Source of the DNA: JBOFZL01 sp051655155
GTDB lineage: Bacteria; Bacillota; Clostridia; Peptostreptococcales; Filifactoraceae
Assembly (NCBI GenBank): GCA_051655155.1
Contig: JBOFZL010000067.1
Span: forward strand, 1 to 24,399
Direction: 5' to 3'
DNA: 24,399 bases
Below the pieces are notes generated by a model. That model saw only the letters and a list, made by a program, of their open reading frames with translations. It ran no database searches and was not told the DNA's origin. Positions 1 through 6,120 of this stretch are shown here, in pieces. Every line of letters starts with the position of its first letter. Within the stretch, counting starts at the first letter, position 1. The translations under genes were made by a program, and so were the position numbers.

Positions 1-39
1 ATAGTTTACACTTTTTAAAACTTTTTCGATACCCCCACC

Positions 40-441
40 CTAACGATTTTTTTCCTCGTCCAAGGTTTCATGCGCTTTTCGATGGCATGCACGACATAAA
101 CATTTAAGATTACTTAACTCAAATGCTTTGCCTCCATCCTTAAGTGGTTTAATATGATGCACATCTATCGCTGGAGTAACTCTACCTTTCTTAATACAAT
201 CCTCACATAAAAAGTTAGACTTACTTAATGCTCTCTTCCTTGCAGTCTTCCAAGCCACTGATATATATATCGCCTGATATTCCTTATCAGTCCTGTTGTC
301 CTGGTACTTCCTTTGCCTAGCCTGTAAATGTTCCTTACCTTTGCTGCTTAAGTATCTATTGCTCTTAGCCTCACATGCTTCACATAACTGCTTACCATAA
401 TCTATCTCTGCCTGGCATCTTCTACAAAACTTCTTTAGCAT
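40..441 (-). CDS. HNH endonuclease
   Basis: A 133-residue protein with an N-terminal zinc-binding pair of Cys-x2-Cys motifs (CRRC near residue 7, CEAC near 20) and a C-terminal HNH nuclease fold. The HNH core is visible as CEDC, then DVHHIKPLKDGG, then LSNLKCLCRACHRKAH, giving the metal-binding Cys pairs and the catalytic His-His-Asn set. In tailed phages such HNH proteins usually sit next to the terminase genes and assist DNA packaging by nicking DNA at or near cos sites. Here it is the last gene before the left edge, so terminase probably follows outside the window. The ATG at 441 lies inside the end of the preceding gene and has an AGAAGG ribosome binding site. The family call is secure; the packaging role is inferred from position. 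Confidence 0.93.
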   Translation of the reverse strand: MLKKFCRRCQAEIDYGKQLCEACEAKSNRYLSSKGKEHLQARQRKYQDNRTDKEYQAIYISVAWKTARKRALSKSNFLCEDCIKKGRVTPAIDVHHIKPLKDGGKAFELSNLKCLCRACHRKAHETLDEEKNR

Positions 442-649
442 TCTTGTCTACCTTCTCTTTATATACAACATACTCCTTGTCACAACATGGTGTATGATAA
501 TAAGTCTCTCTTATTCCTTTTATGGTTCTAGATCTTAGCTTTACATTATTCTTATTCAACACAAATGTTGAACCACAATTACAATTAACTAAACCATTCA
601 ATACAATCACTTCCTTATATTCTATCTTTATATCTACTTCTGTCTTCAT
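422..649 (-). CDS. small zinc-ribbon-like protein
   Basis: The frame encodes about 75 residues from the ATG at 649. It has a CNCG motif in the first half and a PCCDKEY motif near the end, which together look like a four-Cys zinc ribbon. The frame stays open upstream to a GTG at 718, which would add a hydrophobic 23-residue leader; neither start has an ideal ribosome binding site, and I prefer 649. It overlaps the start of the HNH gene by 20 bases, so the two are probably translationally coupled. Function is not recognised; a small zinc-ribbon protein just before an HNH gene is common in Firmicute phage late regions. Confidence 0.7.
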   Translation of the reverse strand: MKTEVDIKIEYKEVIVLNGLVNCNCGSTFVLNKNNVKLRSRTIKGIRETYYHTPCCDKEYVVYKEKVDKNAKEVL

Positions 650-799
650 GTATTCAATTATCAAAGAACATAAAAAAAGGACTGGCACTATATATTGCAT
701 TGATGAGGGTCTATTCACATCCCTTCAATATATACTTGCCTGTCCTTCTTTCGATAATACTATTTTACTACTGTTCATCCCGCTTGTGTTAACATGAGA

Positions 800-829
800 T
801 TAACTAAATGTTGTTAGTTAATTAACTAA
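800..829. promoter_or_regulatory. TTAACTAA boxes and palindrome downstream of the ArpU-like gene
   Basis: The non-coding gap between the ArpU-like gene and the HNH module holds a perfect 16-bp palindrome, TTAGTTAATTAACTAA (814-829). A further TTAACTAA copy lies at 800-807, giving three half-sites. The gap lies where the late promoter should be, so this is a plausible binding site for the adjacent late regulator. The role is inferred. Confidence 0.4.
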
Positions 830-833
830 TTAT

Positions 834-1277
834 TTAATTATCATTAAACATTATATTTACCATTCGATTAATTATCTTCTTGTTGATCTTACAGAAATAT
901 GGTTCTGATATATACATCTTGCAAGCTATCTCTTTATTGGTCTGGCCATTGAAGTACTTCTTCTCGATAATACTTCTATCTCTATCATCCAATGATCCCA
1001 ATGCATTCTCCAGTTTCATTTCTCTTATCTCAAGAAACTTCTTTCTCTTCTTTAGTTTGTTAATCACATGTTCCTTTCTTATTACTTCATCCTCAATACT
1101 ACTATTAATTTTATTAGTTGGTCCACTTCTTTCTTTACTGTAGTCTATTGAACCACATCCCTGGTATTCCAACTCTACTTCTAATATGTCATAGTCTATA
1201 TTAATAATAGTAGCCTTATTCTGTTTATGATTATATAGCATAGCTTCTACTTCTTTATATCTGTTGTTACTGCTCAT
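834..1277 (-). CDS. ArpU/RinA-like phage late transcription regulator
   Basis: A 147-residue protein. The N-terminus (YKEVEAMLYNHKQNKATI) matches the start of ArpU/RinA-type proteins of Gram-positive phages. The middle is a charged helical stretch. The C-terminus resembles sigma region 4: LDDRDRSIIEKKYFNGQTNKEIA followed by a second helix, a typical helix-turn-helix. Such proteins activate the packaging and structural operon late in infection. Position fits: it lies between the early operon and the HNH gene, with a 184-bp non-coding gap holding palindromic boxes just downstream. The start overlaps the preceding small gene by 11 bases. Subfamily assignment is by motif recall, not search. Confidence 0.85.
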   Translation of the reverse strand: MSSNNRYKEVEAMLYNHKQNKATIINIDYDILEVELEYQGCGSIDYSKERSGPTNKINSSIEDEVIRKEHVINKLKKRKKFLEIREMKLENALGSLDDRDRSIIEKKYFNGQTNKEIACKMYISEPYFCKINKKIINRMVNIMFNDN

Positions 1278-1446
1278 TCTTCCTTCGCCTTCTTCCTGTT
1301 ATTCCTAAGCTCTTCATTAATGCTTCTTTCTCATCTCTTAGATTATAGTATTCTCTCCAGTTTTTATTTATAGCATGGCATGTCATTTGCCTTTTAATCT
1401 CTTCTAATCTATCTAATTTGACCTGTCTAAAATCAATTTTACTCAA
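1267..1446 (-). CDS. 59-residue basic protein with TTG start
   Basis: A short open frame reading from a TTG at 1446, preceded at 9 bases by AGAAGG, to a TAA inside the start of the ArpU-like gene. The product is helical and charged (MSKIDFRQVKLDRLEEIKRQ at the start) and ends in a very basic tail, GRRRRKNEQ. The overlap with the next gene and the good ribosome binding site support it as real. It is the first gene after the large AT-rich gap, so it probably begins a transcript with the ArpU-like gene. Function unknown; the tail could bind nucleic acid. Confidence 0.72.
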   Translation of the reverse strand: MSKIDFRQVKLDRLEEIKRQMTCHAINKNWREYYNLRDEKEALMKSLGITGRRRRKNEQ

Positions 1447-1751
1447 CTTTACTCACCTTCTCTCACCTCATTTTAAAACCTGTGCAACTGTGAAAGTTGA
1501 TTATATCTAGCTTTGCACAGTTTCTGCACAGAAAACTCAGTAACTCACTAAAAATATATGTGTATATATAAATACATATATATATACAATATATACGCAT
1601 GTGTATATATATATATAATATATGAGTTATTGAGTAAATATATATATATATATACTCTTATCCTAGTCATACTCTCATTTCTTCACTGCACAGTTTGCTA
1701 CTCACTTTTGGTTTTTTTCTGAGTTACTGTGCACAAACCGAGTATTTTTAC
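1447..1751. other. AT-rich non-coding block
   Basis: No credible gene is present. The centre (about 1549-1665) is almost pure alternating A and T, dominated by TATATA runs. Both sides carry TGCACAG boxes and repeated GAGTTAC/GTAACTC elements: 1535-1548, TGAGTTATTGAGTAA at 1623-1637, and CTGAGTTACTG at 1719-1729. Easily melted DNA between clustered repeats resembles a replication origin unwinding region. A promoter/leader for the late regulator or a packaging site are alternatives. Confidence 0.6.
1480..1733. repeat. five TGCACAG boxes flanking the AT-rich core
   Basis: TGCACAG occurs on the plus strand at 1514-1520, 1525-1531 (11 bp apart, one helical turn) and 1687-1693, and on the minus strand at 1480-1486 and 1727-1733. 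The outermost copies are inverted relative to the inner ones, so the set roughly frames the AT-rich core. I did not see a comparable cluster elsewhere in the window. Confidence 0.6.
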
Positions 1752-2027
1752 TCATATCCAACTAATATATCCTTTAACATAGTCAAATTCTCCAGCATTT
1801 CTATAATCTGCTCCTGAATTAACTTCTACAATCTCAACATCATATCCAGCATTACTTATCTCATCCACTAACCATTTAGGATATGAAAAGTACATATTTC
1901 CAACAAGTTCTTCATTTGCTTTATCAACATCATCTATAAATTTCTTTCTATATGAATTTTTATAACATAATTCAGCCTCTTTCTTACCAGGAACAATTAT
2001 CCCTGAATCATTCCATGCATAACTCAT
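1752..2027 (-). CDS. hypothetical protein, 91 residues
   Basis: A soluble, acidic protein with no motif I recognise. It begins MSYAWNDSG and ends in aromatic-rich FDYVKGYISWI. Its ATG shares a base with the stop of the upstream gene (TAATG) and has a GGAGG ribosome binding site inside that gene, so the two are coupled. It is the last gene of the early transcript before the AT-rich block. Confidence 0.72.
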   Translation of the reverse strand: MSYAWNDSGIIVPGKKEAELCYKNSYRKKFIDDVDKANEELVGNMYFSYPKWLVDEISNAGYDVEIVEVNSGADYRNAGEFDYVKGYISWI

Positions 2028-2209
2028 TACACTTCCTCCTTAGTTTCAATTTTATCTATAATTAACTTTCCACCTTTAACTCTTCCATAACACTTTCCTG
2101 TAAAGTCTCCATCTGGTCTTCCTTCATCAATCGCAAATATTTGACCTTTATTGGCCAAAGATTCTCTAAGCCCATCTGCAAAATCATATCCAATATTTTT
2201 ATTATCCAT
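2027..2209 (-). CDS. hypothetical protein, 60 residues
   Basis: A small soluble protein with an ATG at 2209 preceded by GGAGG at good spacing. Its start overlaps the stop of the upstream gene in a TAATG junction, and its end overlaps the next start the same way, so it is the middle of three coupled genes. The second half (FTGKCYGRVKGGKLIIDKI) looks like a small beta-rich fold. No family recognised. Confidence 0.7.
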   Translation of the reverse strand: MDNKNIGYDFADGLRESLANKGQIFAIDEGRPDGDFTGKCYGRVKGGKLIIDKIETKEEV

Positions 2210-2367
2210 TAATAACTACCTCCAACTATTTTAATTTCAATTCCATTATCACAGATCTGCTCTTTTCTTTCTTTTGTTTTATCATCAACAACTATTATAT
2301 TTTTCCATTCAGTGTTGCTGCATTCATGGCCATTGATATTATATAAACAATTTGCTTTATTACACAT
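2209..2367 (-). CDS. small Cys-containing protein, 52 residues
   Basis: An open frame missed by size filters. The ATG at 2367 has AAGGAAGG nine bases upstream; an ATG at 2376 would leave no spacing. The product starts MCNKANCLYNINGHEC and has four cysteines (residues 2, 7, 14 and one near 39), suggesting a small metal-binding knuckle. Its stop overlaps the following ATG (TAATG). Coupling on both sides supports it; function unknown. Confidence 0.6.
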   Translation of the reverse strand: MCNKANCLYNINGHECSNTEWKNIIVVDDKTKERKEQICDNGIEIKIVGGSY

Positions 2368-2368
2368 A

Positions 2369-2914
2369 TCAATCATCCTTCCTTAAGACATATTTCTTAA
2401 AATATGGAACTGAAAACACCTCAAAATCATTTCCTAATTTTTTTGCATAAACAAAACTATATCCCTTTGATACATCTTCCCACTCTTTGTCTTCCTCTTT
2501 TGTGTCTATTGGATGTCTATCAGATATAAGTTTCAATCTATAGTTGAATTTAAATTTGCTCTCGTCCCACTTCTGGAAGCCTAAACTCTCATAATCTTCC
2601 TCTGGAGTTTTAAACATTTTATCTTTCCAATACAACCTTCTATATTCATCTTGAGATATTAAAAGCATATCTAATTTAAATTGATAAGTTCCTCTATCAT
2701 TATCCACTCTGGTTGAAATCTCTAATGGCAACTTATCAAATTCTTTATCAATAAGGTCTGCAATCCCCTGTATCAATCTTCTTTTTATATGTTGTTCTAT
2801 AACACTAACAGGAACTCCTTCTCTATGGAAATCAGCCATATTCCACTCAACCATAGAATGTATTCCCTCAAGTTTCTTTCTACCTTCATTATTAAAATCA
2901 AATATTCCTGACAT
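2369..2914 (-). CDS. hypothetical protein, 181 residues
   Basis: A soluble charged protein with no recognised motif. The first half is predicted helical (including VIEQHIKRRLIQGIADLIDKE); the second half is rich in aromatics and alternating charged residues, suggesting beta structure. Its start overlaps the stop of the upstream gene by one base. The gene sits among small accessory genes of the early operon; I assign no function. Confidence 0.75.
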   Translation of the reverse strand: MSGIFDFNNEGRKKLEGIHSMVEWNMADFHREGVPVSVIEQHIKRRLIQGIADLIDKEFDKLPLEISTRVDNDRGTYQFKLDMLLISQDEYRRLYWKDKMFKTPEEDYESLGFQKWDESKFKFNYRLKLISDRHPIDTKEEDKEWEDVSKGYSFVYAKKLGNDFEVFSVPYFKKYVLRKDD

Positions 2915-3150
2915 TATTTATCACCCTTTCCTGGATACTCACATAAATTTTTTATACTTATTAACCATTTCTTATATATTTCTTTTCCTTCATTATCTAA
3001 TTCATCATAATCAATACCTTTTATAATATTTACCATTATTCTTAAGTTCCTTGAATACTCATATTCCAATATGCTTCCTATAAGTTTTGATTTAGTTTTT
3101 TTATATATTTTCAATAAAATTTTTACATAAGCTCTATATATTTTCAGCAT
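2914..3150 (-). CDS. hypothetical basic helical protein, 78 residues
   Basis: The ATG at 3150 is chosen over an in-frame TTG at 3168 because a GGAGGA ribosome binding site stands just before it. The N-terminal half is very basic and helical (MLKIYRAYVKILLKIYKKTK), the rest amphipathic. It could associate with membrane or nucleic acid, but no family is recognised. Its stop overlaps the next start. Confidence 0.7.
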   Translation of the reverse strand: MLKIYRAYVKILLKIYKKTKSKLIGSILEYEYSRNLRIMVNIIKGIDYDELDNEGKEIYKKWLISIKNLCEYPGKGDK

Positions 3151-3164
3151 TAATCTTCCTCCAA

Positions 3165-3365
3165 TCAAACTTTTAATAAATATCCAATAGCATATAACCC
3201 TAATATTAAAACCATAAGTGATAGTGTTATTCCTATATAAACTCTTAATAATTCTTTAAAATTATCAAACCAAAATTCCTTCTCAAATGTTAAATGAATC
3301 ATAGTTACAACTGCTAAAATCATAAGTGTTACAAACATAGATAAGACTACTAACGTTAATATCAT
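3165..3365 (-). CDS. small two-helix membrane protein
   Basis: About 66 residues from the ATG at 3365, which has GGAGGG seven to eight bases upstream. There are two clear hydrophobic segments: residues 1-24 (rich in V, L, M, I) and about 42-64 (IGITLSLMVLILGLYAIGYLL), joined by a charged, aromatic loop (FEKEFWFDNFKELLRVY). The hairpin topology recalls holin-like or superinfection-exclusion membrane proteins, but its early-operon position argues against a lysis role. Function unknown. Confidence 0.72.
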   Translation of the reverse strand: MILTLVVLSMFVTLMILAVVTMIHLTFEKEFWFDNFKELLRVYIGITLSLMVLILGLYAIGYLLKV

Positions 3366-3367
3366 AA

Positions 3368-3721
3368 TCAACCCTCCAATATTTTAGGATTTTCAAACTT
3401 ATTCCCAACAAACTCAAAACTCATAATTTCAATACTGTCAATCAATATTGCTCCTGGGAAATATAAGTTTTCTAACATAAATGATCCATTTCTATATACA
3501 ACTTCCCATAAATAATTCTCTTCATCTTTAAGAATATCTCCCCTGAAAAGCTCTTTACCATCTAACATTATTCCTGTTCCTAATAGGACCTCAATATCTT
3601 CATCATTGTATGGTTCACCATCTTGAAAATTATAAAAATTCTTATATACATACCCATTGTAGGTAATTGCATTTTCAACAACTTTGTTACTTAATCTATC
3701 AATAACTTTAAAATTAAACAT
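3368..3721 (-). CDS. YopX family protein
   Basis: A 117-residue protein with hallmarks of the YopX family found in Firmicute phages and in the Bacillus SPbeta prophage. It has an early GY.YKNFYNF segment, a central GIMLDGKELFRGDILKDE motif, and a C-terminal EFVGNKFENPKIL motif that closes many YopX proteins. The start has GGAGGGAAT upstream. YopX proteins are small beta-rich proteins of unknown function in phage accessory regions. The family call is confident; no role can be inferred from context. Confidence 0.88.
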   Translation of the reverse strand: MFNFKVIDRLSNKVVENAITYNGYVYKNFYNFQDGEPYNDEDIEVLLGTGIMLDGKELFRGDILKDEENYLWEVVYRNGSFMLENLYFPGAILIDSIEIMSFEFVGNKFENPKILEG

Positions 3722-3749
3722 TATTTATTCCCTCCAACTCACAATATAT

Positions 3750-3762
3750 TTGATTTGCGACT
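3750..3762 (-). repeat. copy 2 of right-boundary repeat (AGTCGCAAATCAA)
   Basis: On the minus strand this 13-mer begins within the TAG stop of the 70-residue gene. An identical copy directly follows the methyltransferase stop at 4202-4214. It marks the right boundary of the second repeat-bounded unit. Confidence 0.7.
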
Positions 3763-3973
3763 ATAACATATAGTTTAGTAATATAGTTTCTATTATTTCT
3801 AAGCATCTAACCAAATTACCTCTTTGATTTTTTTCACTATAACTACTAACCTTTACGTCATACTCCATCAAGTCAACTGTTACACCACTTTTATTATCAT
3901 ATCTAAAAACATCTATTTTAAAGGATTCTTCTGTTATATCCCAAGGTTCAAACCTTTTATAAAGATTTTTCAT
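3761..3973 (-). CDS. hypothetical protein, 70 residues
   Basis: The ATG at 3973 is preferred because GAAGGTG lies just upstream. The product is a small soluble protein (MKNLYKRFEPWDITEESFKI at the start) with a hydrophobic C-terminal helix. It overlaps the end of the upstream gene by 17 bases. Its TAG stop is part of a 13-bp repeat that also follows the methyltransferase stop, so it is the last gene of one repeat-bounded unit. No family recognised. Confidence 0.65.
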   Translation of the reverse strand: MKNLYKRFEPWDITEESFKIDVFRYDNKSGVTVDLMEYDVKVSSYSEKNQRGNLVRCLEIIETILLNYML

Positions 3974-4166
3974 TTTCCAACACCTTCTCACCTTCACAAT
4001 AATAACTATACTTAGTAATAGAACAAATATTTTGTAACTTCTCTTCTATCTCACTTCGTATCTCTCCAGTAACAACTTTATTAGCAACTCTAAGCATAAT
4101 TATTATTTCTTCTAGTTCATGCAATGTAAGTTCTATTTCTATTTTTTTATTAAATGGGTTATCCAC
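3957..4166 (-). CDS. hypothetical protein, about 69 residues
   Basis: I choose the GTG at 4166 because GGAG lies eight bases upstream; an ATG at 4184 would lengthen it by six residues but has no ribosome binding site. The centre is a helical leucine-rich stretch (LTLHELEEIIIMLRVANKVV) followed by a charged helix with two cysteines near CSITKYSYYC. It is the first gene of the repeat-bounded unit immediately downstream of the methyltransferase. Function unknown. Confidence 0.65.
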   Translation of the reverse strand: MDNPFNKKIEIELTLHELEEIIIMLRVANKVVTGEIRSEIEEKLQNICSITKYSYYCEGEKVLENEKSL

Positions 4167-4184
4167 ACTAACATCTCCAATCAT

Positions 4185-4214
4185 TCGCAATAATTTAACT
4201 ATTGATTTGCGACT
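4185..4214 (-). repeat. hybrid boundary: right repeat next to left repeat
   Basis: This junction holds both repeat types. AGTCGCAAATCAA (4202-4214) closes the methyltransferase unit, and after three bases TTAAATTATTGCGA (4185-4198) opens the next unit just before its ribosome binding site. The TCGCAA and TTGCGA ends are inverted, so the segment can also form a hairpin. Confidence 0.7.
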
Positions 4215-5135
4215 TTATATTAACACCTTAAAAATACTTTCAAATATTGGTACAGGAATACTATTACCCGCTTGTTTATATAAAGCTCCATTTAATTTAC
4301 CTGGGATTCCAGGATGCACACTCAATGCATTGTAGTAATCAGTATCTGAATACCCTTGCAATCTCCAACACTCTTTTTCAGTTAAGTACCTATACTCTTC
4401 ATCTCCTATTTCTATAACTCCAGAATTAGGGCATCTCATTTGTTTAGTAGTTATAGTATTACAATAAGAATCTATAACTTTAACCCCTAAACTATCTGTA
4501 CTATTAATCTTTTTTATCATGCTTGGTTGAGTAACTAAGTGTCTTTCACCCCAATCATCATCTAAAAATCTATTTATATGAGGTGCTTTTCTTTTTTCCA
4601 AAATACCCCAATTAAACATTTGGTTATCCAACATACTTATAGTAAAAACTCTTTCTCTACTTTGAGGTAATCCAAAATCCATAGCATTCAATATTTCATA
4701 AGAGTTTGTATAACCCAGTTTTTCCATTTCATCTAGGTATCTATTAAAGTTATGCCTCATATGTTTACTTAAAACATTTTTGACATTCTCCCATATAACT
4801 ACTCTAGGTTTCCAAATTCCCATTTGCTTAATAATATTTATAGTTTCCCACATAAGGCTACTTCTTGTTTCAGTTCCTTCATCTGCCCCTTTTTGTTTAC
4901 CAGCTATTGAAAAATCTTGACATGGAGAACCATGTATTAATATATCTGGTTTCAAATTATATCCTACTACACTCTGAGTTTTATATTTTAAGTCATTCTT
5001 AAACATTGCATTATATGATCTAACTGCTTTTTCATCTATTTCAACATAATCTATTGCTTTCACTTCTATTCCTAAATTCCTTAACGCTGCTCTTGGTGAA
5101 CCTACTCCTCCAAACAATTCTAATATCTGTATCAT
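4215..5135 (-). CDS. DNA (cytosine-5) methyltransferase
   Basis: A compact 306-residue C5-cytosine methyltransferase with its motifs in order. Motif I (S-adenosylmethionine binding) is LELFGGVGSPRAALRNLG near 5-22. Motif IV is GSPCQDFS near 69-76, with the catalytic Pro-Cys at 71-72. Motif VI is ENV near 116, motif VIII QSRERV near 158, motif IX RYLTEKECWRLQG near 249 and motif X QAGNSIPVPI near 288. The target-recognition region between VIII and IX is short, so one short target sequence is likely. No restriction endonuclease lies beside it, so it is best read as an orphan enzyme protecting phage DNA from host restriction. GGGAGGTG precedes the ATG. The gene is framed by short repeats shared with the next unit, hinting at independent acquisition. 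Confidence 0.97.
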   Translation of the reverse strand: MIQILELFGGVGSPRAALRNLGIEVKAIDYVEIDEKAVRSYNAMFKNDLKYKTQSVVGYNLKPDILIHGSPCQDFSIAGKQKGADEGTETRSSLMWETINIIKQMGIWKPRVVIWENVKNVLSKHMRHNFNRYLDEMEKLGYTNSYEILNAMDFGLPQSRERVFTISMLDNQMFNWGILEKRKAPHINRFLDDDWGERHLVTQPSMIKKINSTDSLGVKVIDSYCNTITTKQMRCPNSGVIEIGDEEYRYLTEKECWRLQGYSDTDYYNALSVHPGIPGKLNGALYKQAGNSIPVPIFESIFKVLI

Positions 5136-5152
5136 TTTACACCTCCCTTAAG

Positions 5153-5166
5153 TCGCAATAATTTAA
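5153..5166 (-). repeat. copy 1 of left-boundary repeat (TTAAATTATTGCGA)
   Basis: This 14-mer lies just upstream of the methyltransferase ribosome binding site. An identical copy occupies the equivalent position before the next gene at 4185-4198. It marks the left boundary of the methyltransferase unit. Confidence 0.7.
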
Positions 5167-5176
5167 TATTGCATCT

Positions 5177-5341
5177 CTATTTTTCAAAATAATCTTCAAA
5201 AAACCTAACTTGTGACTCTAATTTCTCAATCCACTTGTCCACTTCTTCTCTTGTTTCAAAGTCAGGCCAATGACCCGGTACAACTTTTATTCTACATTTG
5301 TTGTATTTTTCTAAAAAATACTTATAAATTTCATCCTTCAT
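5177..5341 (-). CDS. hypothetical protein, 54 residues
   Basis: A short frame from the ATG at 5341 to the TAG at 5177, with CAGGAGATG upstream inside the end of the preceding gene. The product is charged and helical with an aromatic centre (VVPGHWPDFETREEVDKWIE) and ends in an amphipathic helix. Tight packing against the upstream stop supports it. Function not recognised. Confidence 0.65.
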   Translation of the reverse strand: MKDEIYKYFLEKYNKCRIKVVPGHWPDFETREEVDKWIEKLESQVRFFEDYFEK

Positions 5342-5617
5342 CTAATTTACATCTCCTGTTTTAAACATTCCTCCAGATAACTCAGCTATATTATTACTCA
5401 TTCCTATATGTGTAATATAAATCTTATTAAAACTTTTCAACTTCATATCATCATCATAAGCATTGTTATAATAATTGTATTTATCTTCAAACAGATCCCT
5501 TGTAAAACTTATAACCTCAAATTTGCCACTTGGTTGTATTACTTTAACTGCTATATATTCAATATCTTTTGTTTCAATAGCATTTTTAAATAACACTAAA
5601 AAATTATTTTTTTTCAT
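5342..5617 (-). CDS. hypothetical protein, 91 residues
   Basis: A soluble protein with alternating hydrophobic/polar stretches suggesting a beta-rich fold (IEYIAVKVIQPSGKFEVISF). A GGAGG-type ribosome binding site lies in the end of the upstream gene and the ATG overlaps that gene's stop. No family recognised. Confidence 0.7.
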   Translation of the reverse strand: MKKNNFLVLFKNAIETKDIEYIAVKVIQPSGKFEVISFTRDLFEDKYNYYNNAYDDDMKLKSFNKIYITHIGMSNNIAELSGGMFKTGDVN

Positions 5618-5838
5618 TAATTTTCCTCCTTAATTTTCATTTCTGATTCAATAGATTCTATTTCTGTATCTAAATAATTATCTATAATCACTAAAGCGTT
5701 TAATTCTTCTTTATCTAGTATTGGCTCTATTGTGCTTTTATCTTCATATGCCTTTTTAACCTCATTATAAATAAGATATTCATTTTCTTTTTTTAAAAAT
5801 TTTAATGTATTTATATCCAATTCCATTAAATCCAACAT
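5617..5838 (-). CDS. acidic helical protein, 69-73 residues
   Basis: Almost entirely helical and acidic, ending ESIESEMKIKEEN. GAGAGG directly abuts the ATG at 5838, so the ATG at 5826 or the TTG at 5835 may be used instead. It overlaps the next start in a TAATG junction. Its charge could suggest a DNA mimic or protein-protein adaptor, but that is speculation. Confidence 0.68.
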   Translation of the reverse strand: MLDLMELDINTLKFLKKENEYLIYNEVKKAYEDKSTIEPILDKEELNALVIIDNYLDTEIESIESEMKIKEEN

Positions 5839-5847
5839 CCTCTCATT

Positions 5848-6027
5848 TTAATATCCTAAATATTTAGTTACTTCTTCAAAGCTATTATTAAATCTAAAGT
5901 AAGAATAAAGACTACTTTGTTTATAGGGCTCTCTTCCAAAGAATTTCATTTGTTCGATTGCAAATTCTTCTTTTTTATTACTAAACCTAACATCTGTTGT
6001 ATTATTATCAATCCATTTTATTTCCAT
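5848..6027 (-). CDS. hypothetical protein, 59 residues
   Basis: An open frame with ATG at 6027 preceded by GGTGAGGTG, ending at a TAA eight bases inside the leader of the next gene. The product begins MEIKWIDNNTTDVRFSNKKE and has an aromatic C-terminus (SLYSYFRFNNSFEEVTKYL). It lies two genes downstream of the primase. Function unknown. Confidence 0.66.
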   Translation of the reverse strand: MEIKWIDNNTTDVRFSNKKEEFAIEQMKFFGREPYKQSSLYSYFRFNNSFEEVTKYLGY

Positions 6028-6039
6028 TAAATATACACC

Positions 6040-6120
6040 TCACCTTTTCTTAATTTCACTCAACACCTTAGCCACATTTACTCCAGTTTGAGTAAGTTCC
6101 TTAAAATGGTACTGCATCAT
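6040..6120 (-). CDS. possible 26-residue protein overlapping the primase end
   Basis: A tiny frame starting ATGATG inside the last codons of the primase gene and running past its stop to a TGA at 6040. The product (MMQYHFKELTQTGVNVAKVL then SEIKKR) reads like a natural amphipathic helix and fills the only gap in this stretch. There is no convincing ribosome binding site, so it would depend on coupling to primase translation. Tentative. Confidence 0.38.
   Translation of the reverse strand: MMQYHFKELTQTGVNVAKVLSEIKKR

Noticed and set aside
750..803. Minus-strand 17-residue frame in the gap before the zinc-ribbon gene
   Set aside because: Too short, and it overlaps the region expected to hold late control sequences; no supporting context.
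1549..1665. TATATA tract as a microsatellite-like assembly artefact
   Set aside because: The tract is broken by distinct GC-containing words and is symmetrically flanked by repeated boxes, so it reads as genuine structured DNA.
4215..5135. Complete restriction-modification system
   Set aside because: Only the methyltransferase is present; the neighbours are short proteins without nuclease motifs, and the HNH gene is 4 kb away in the packaging module.
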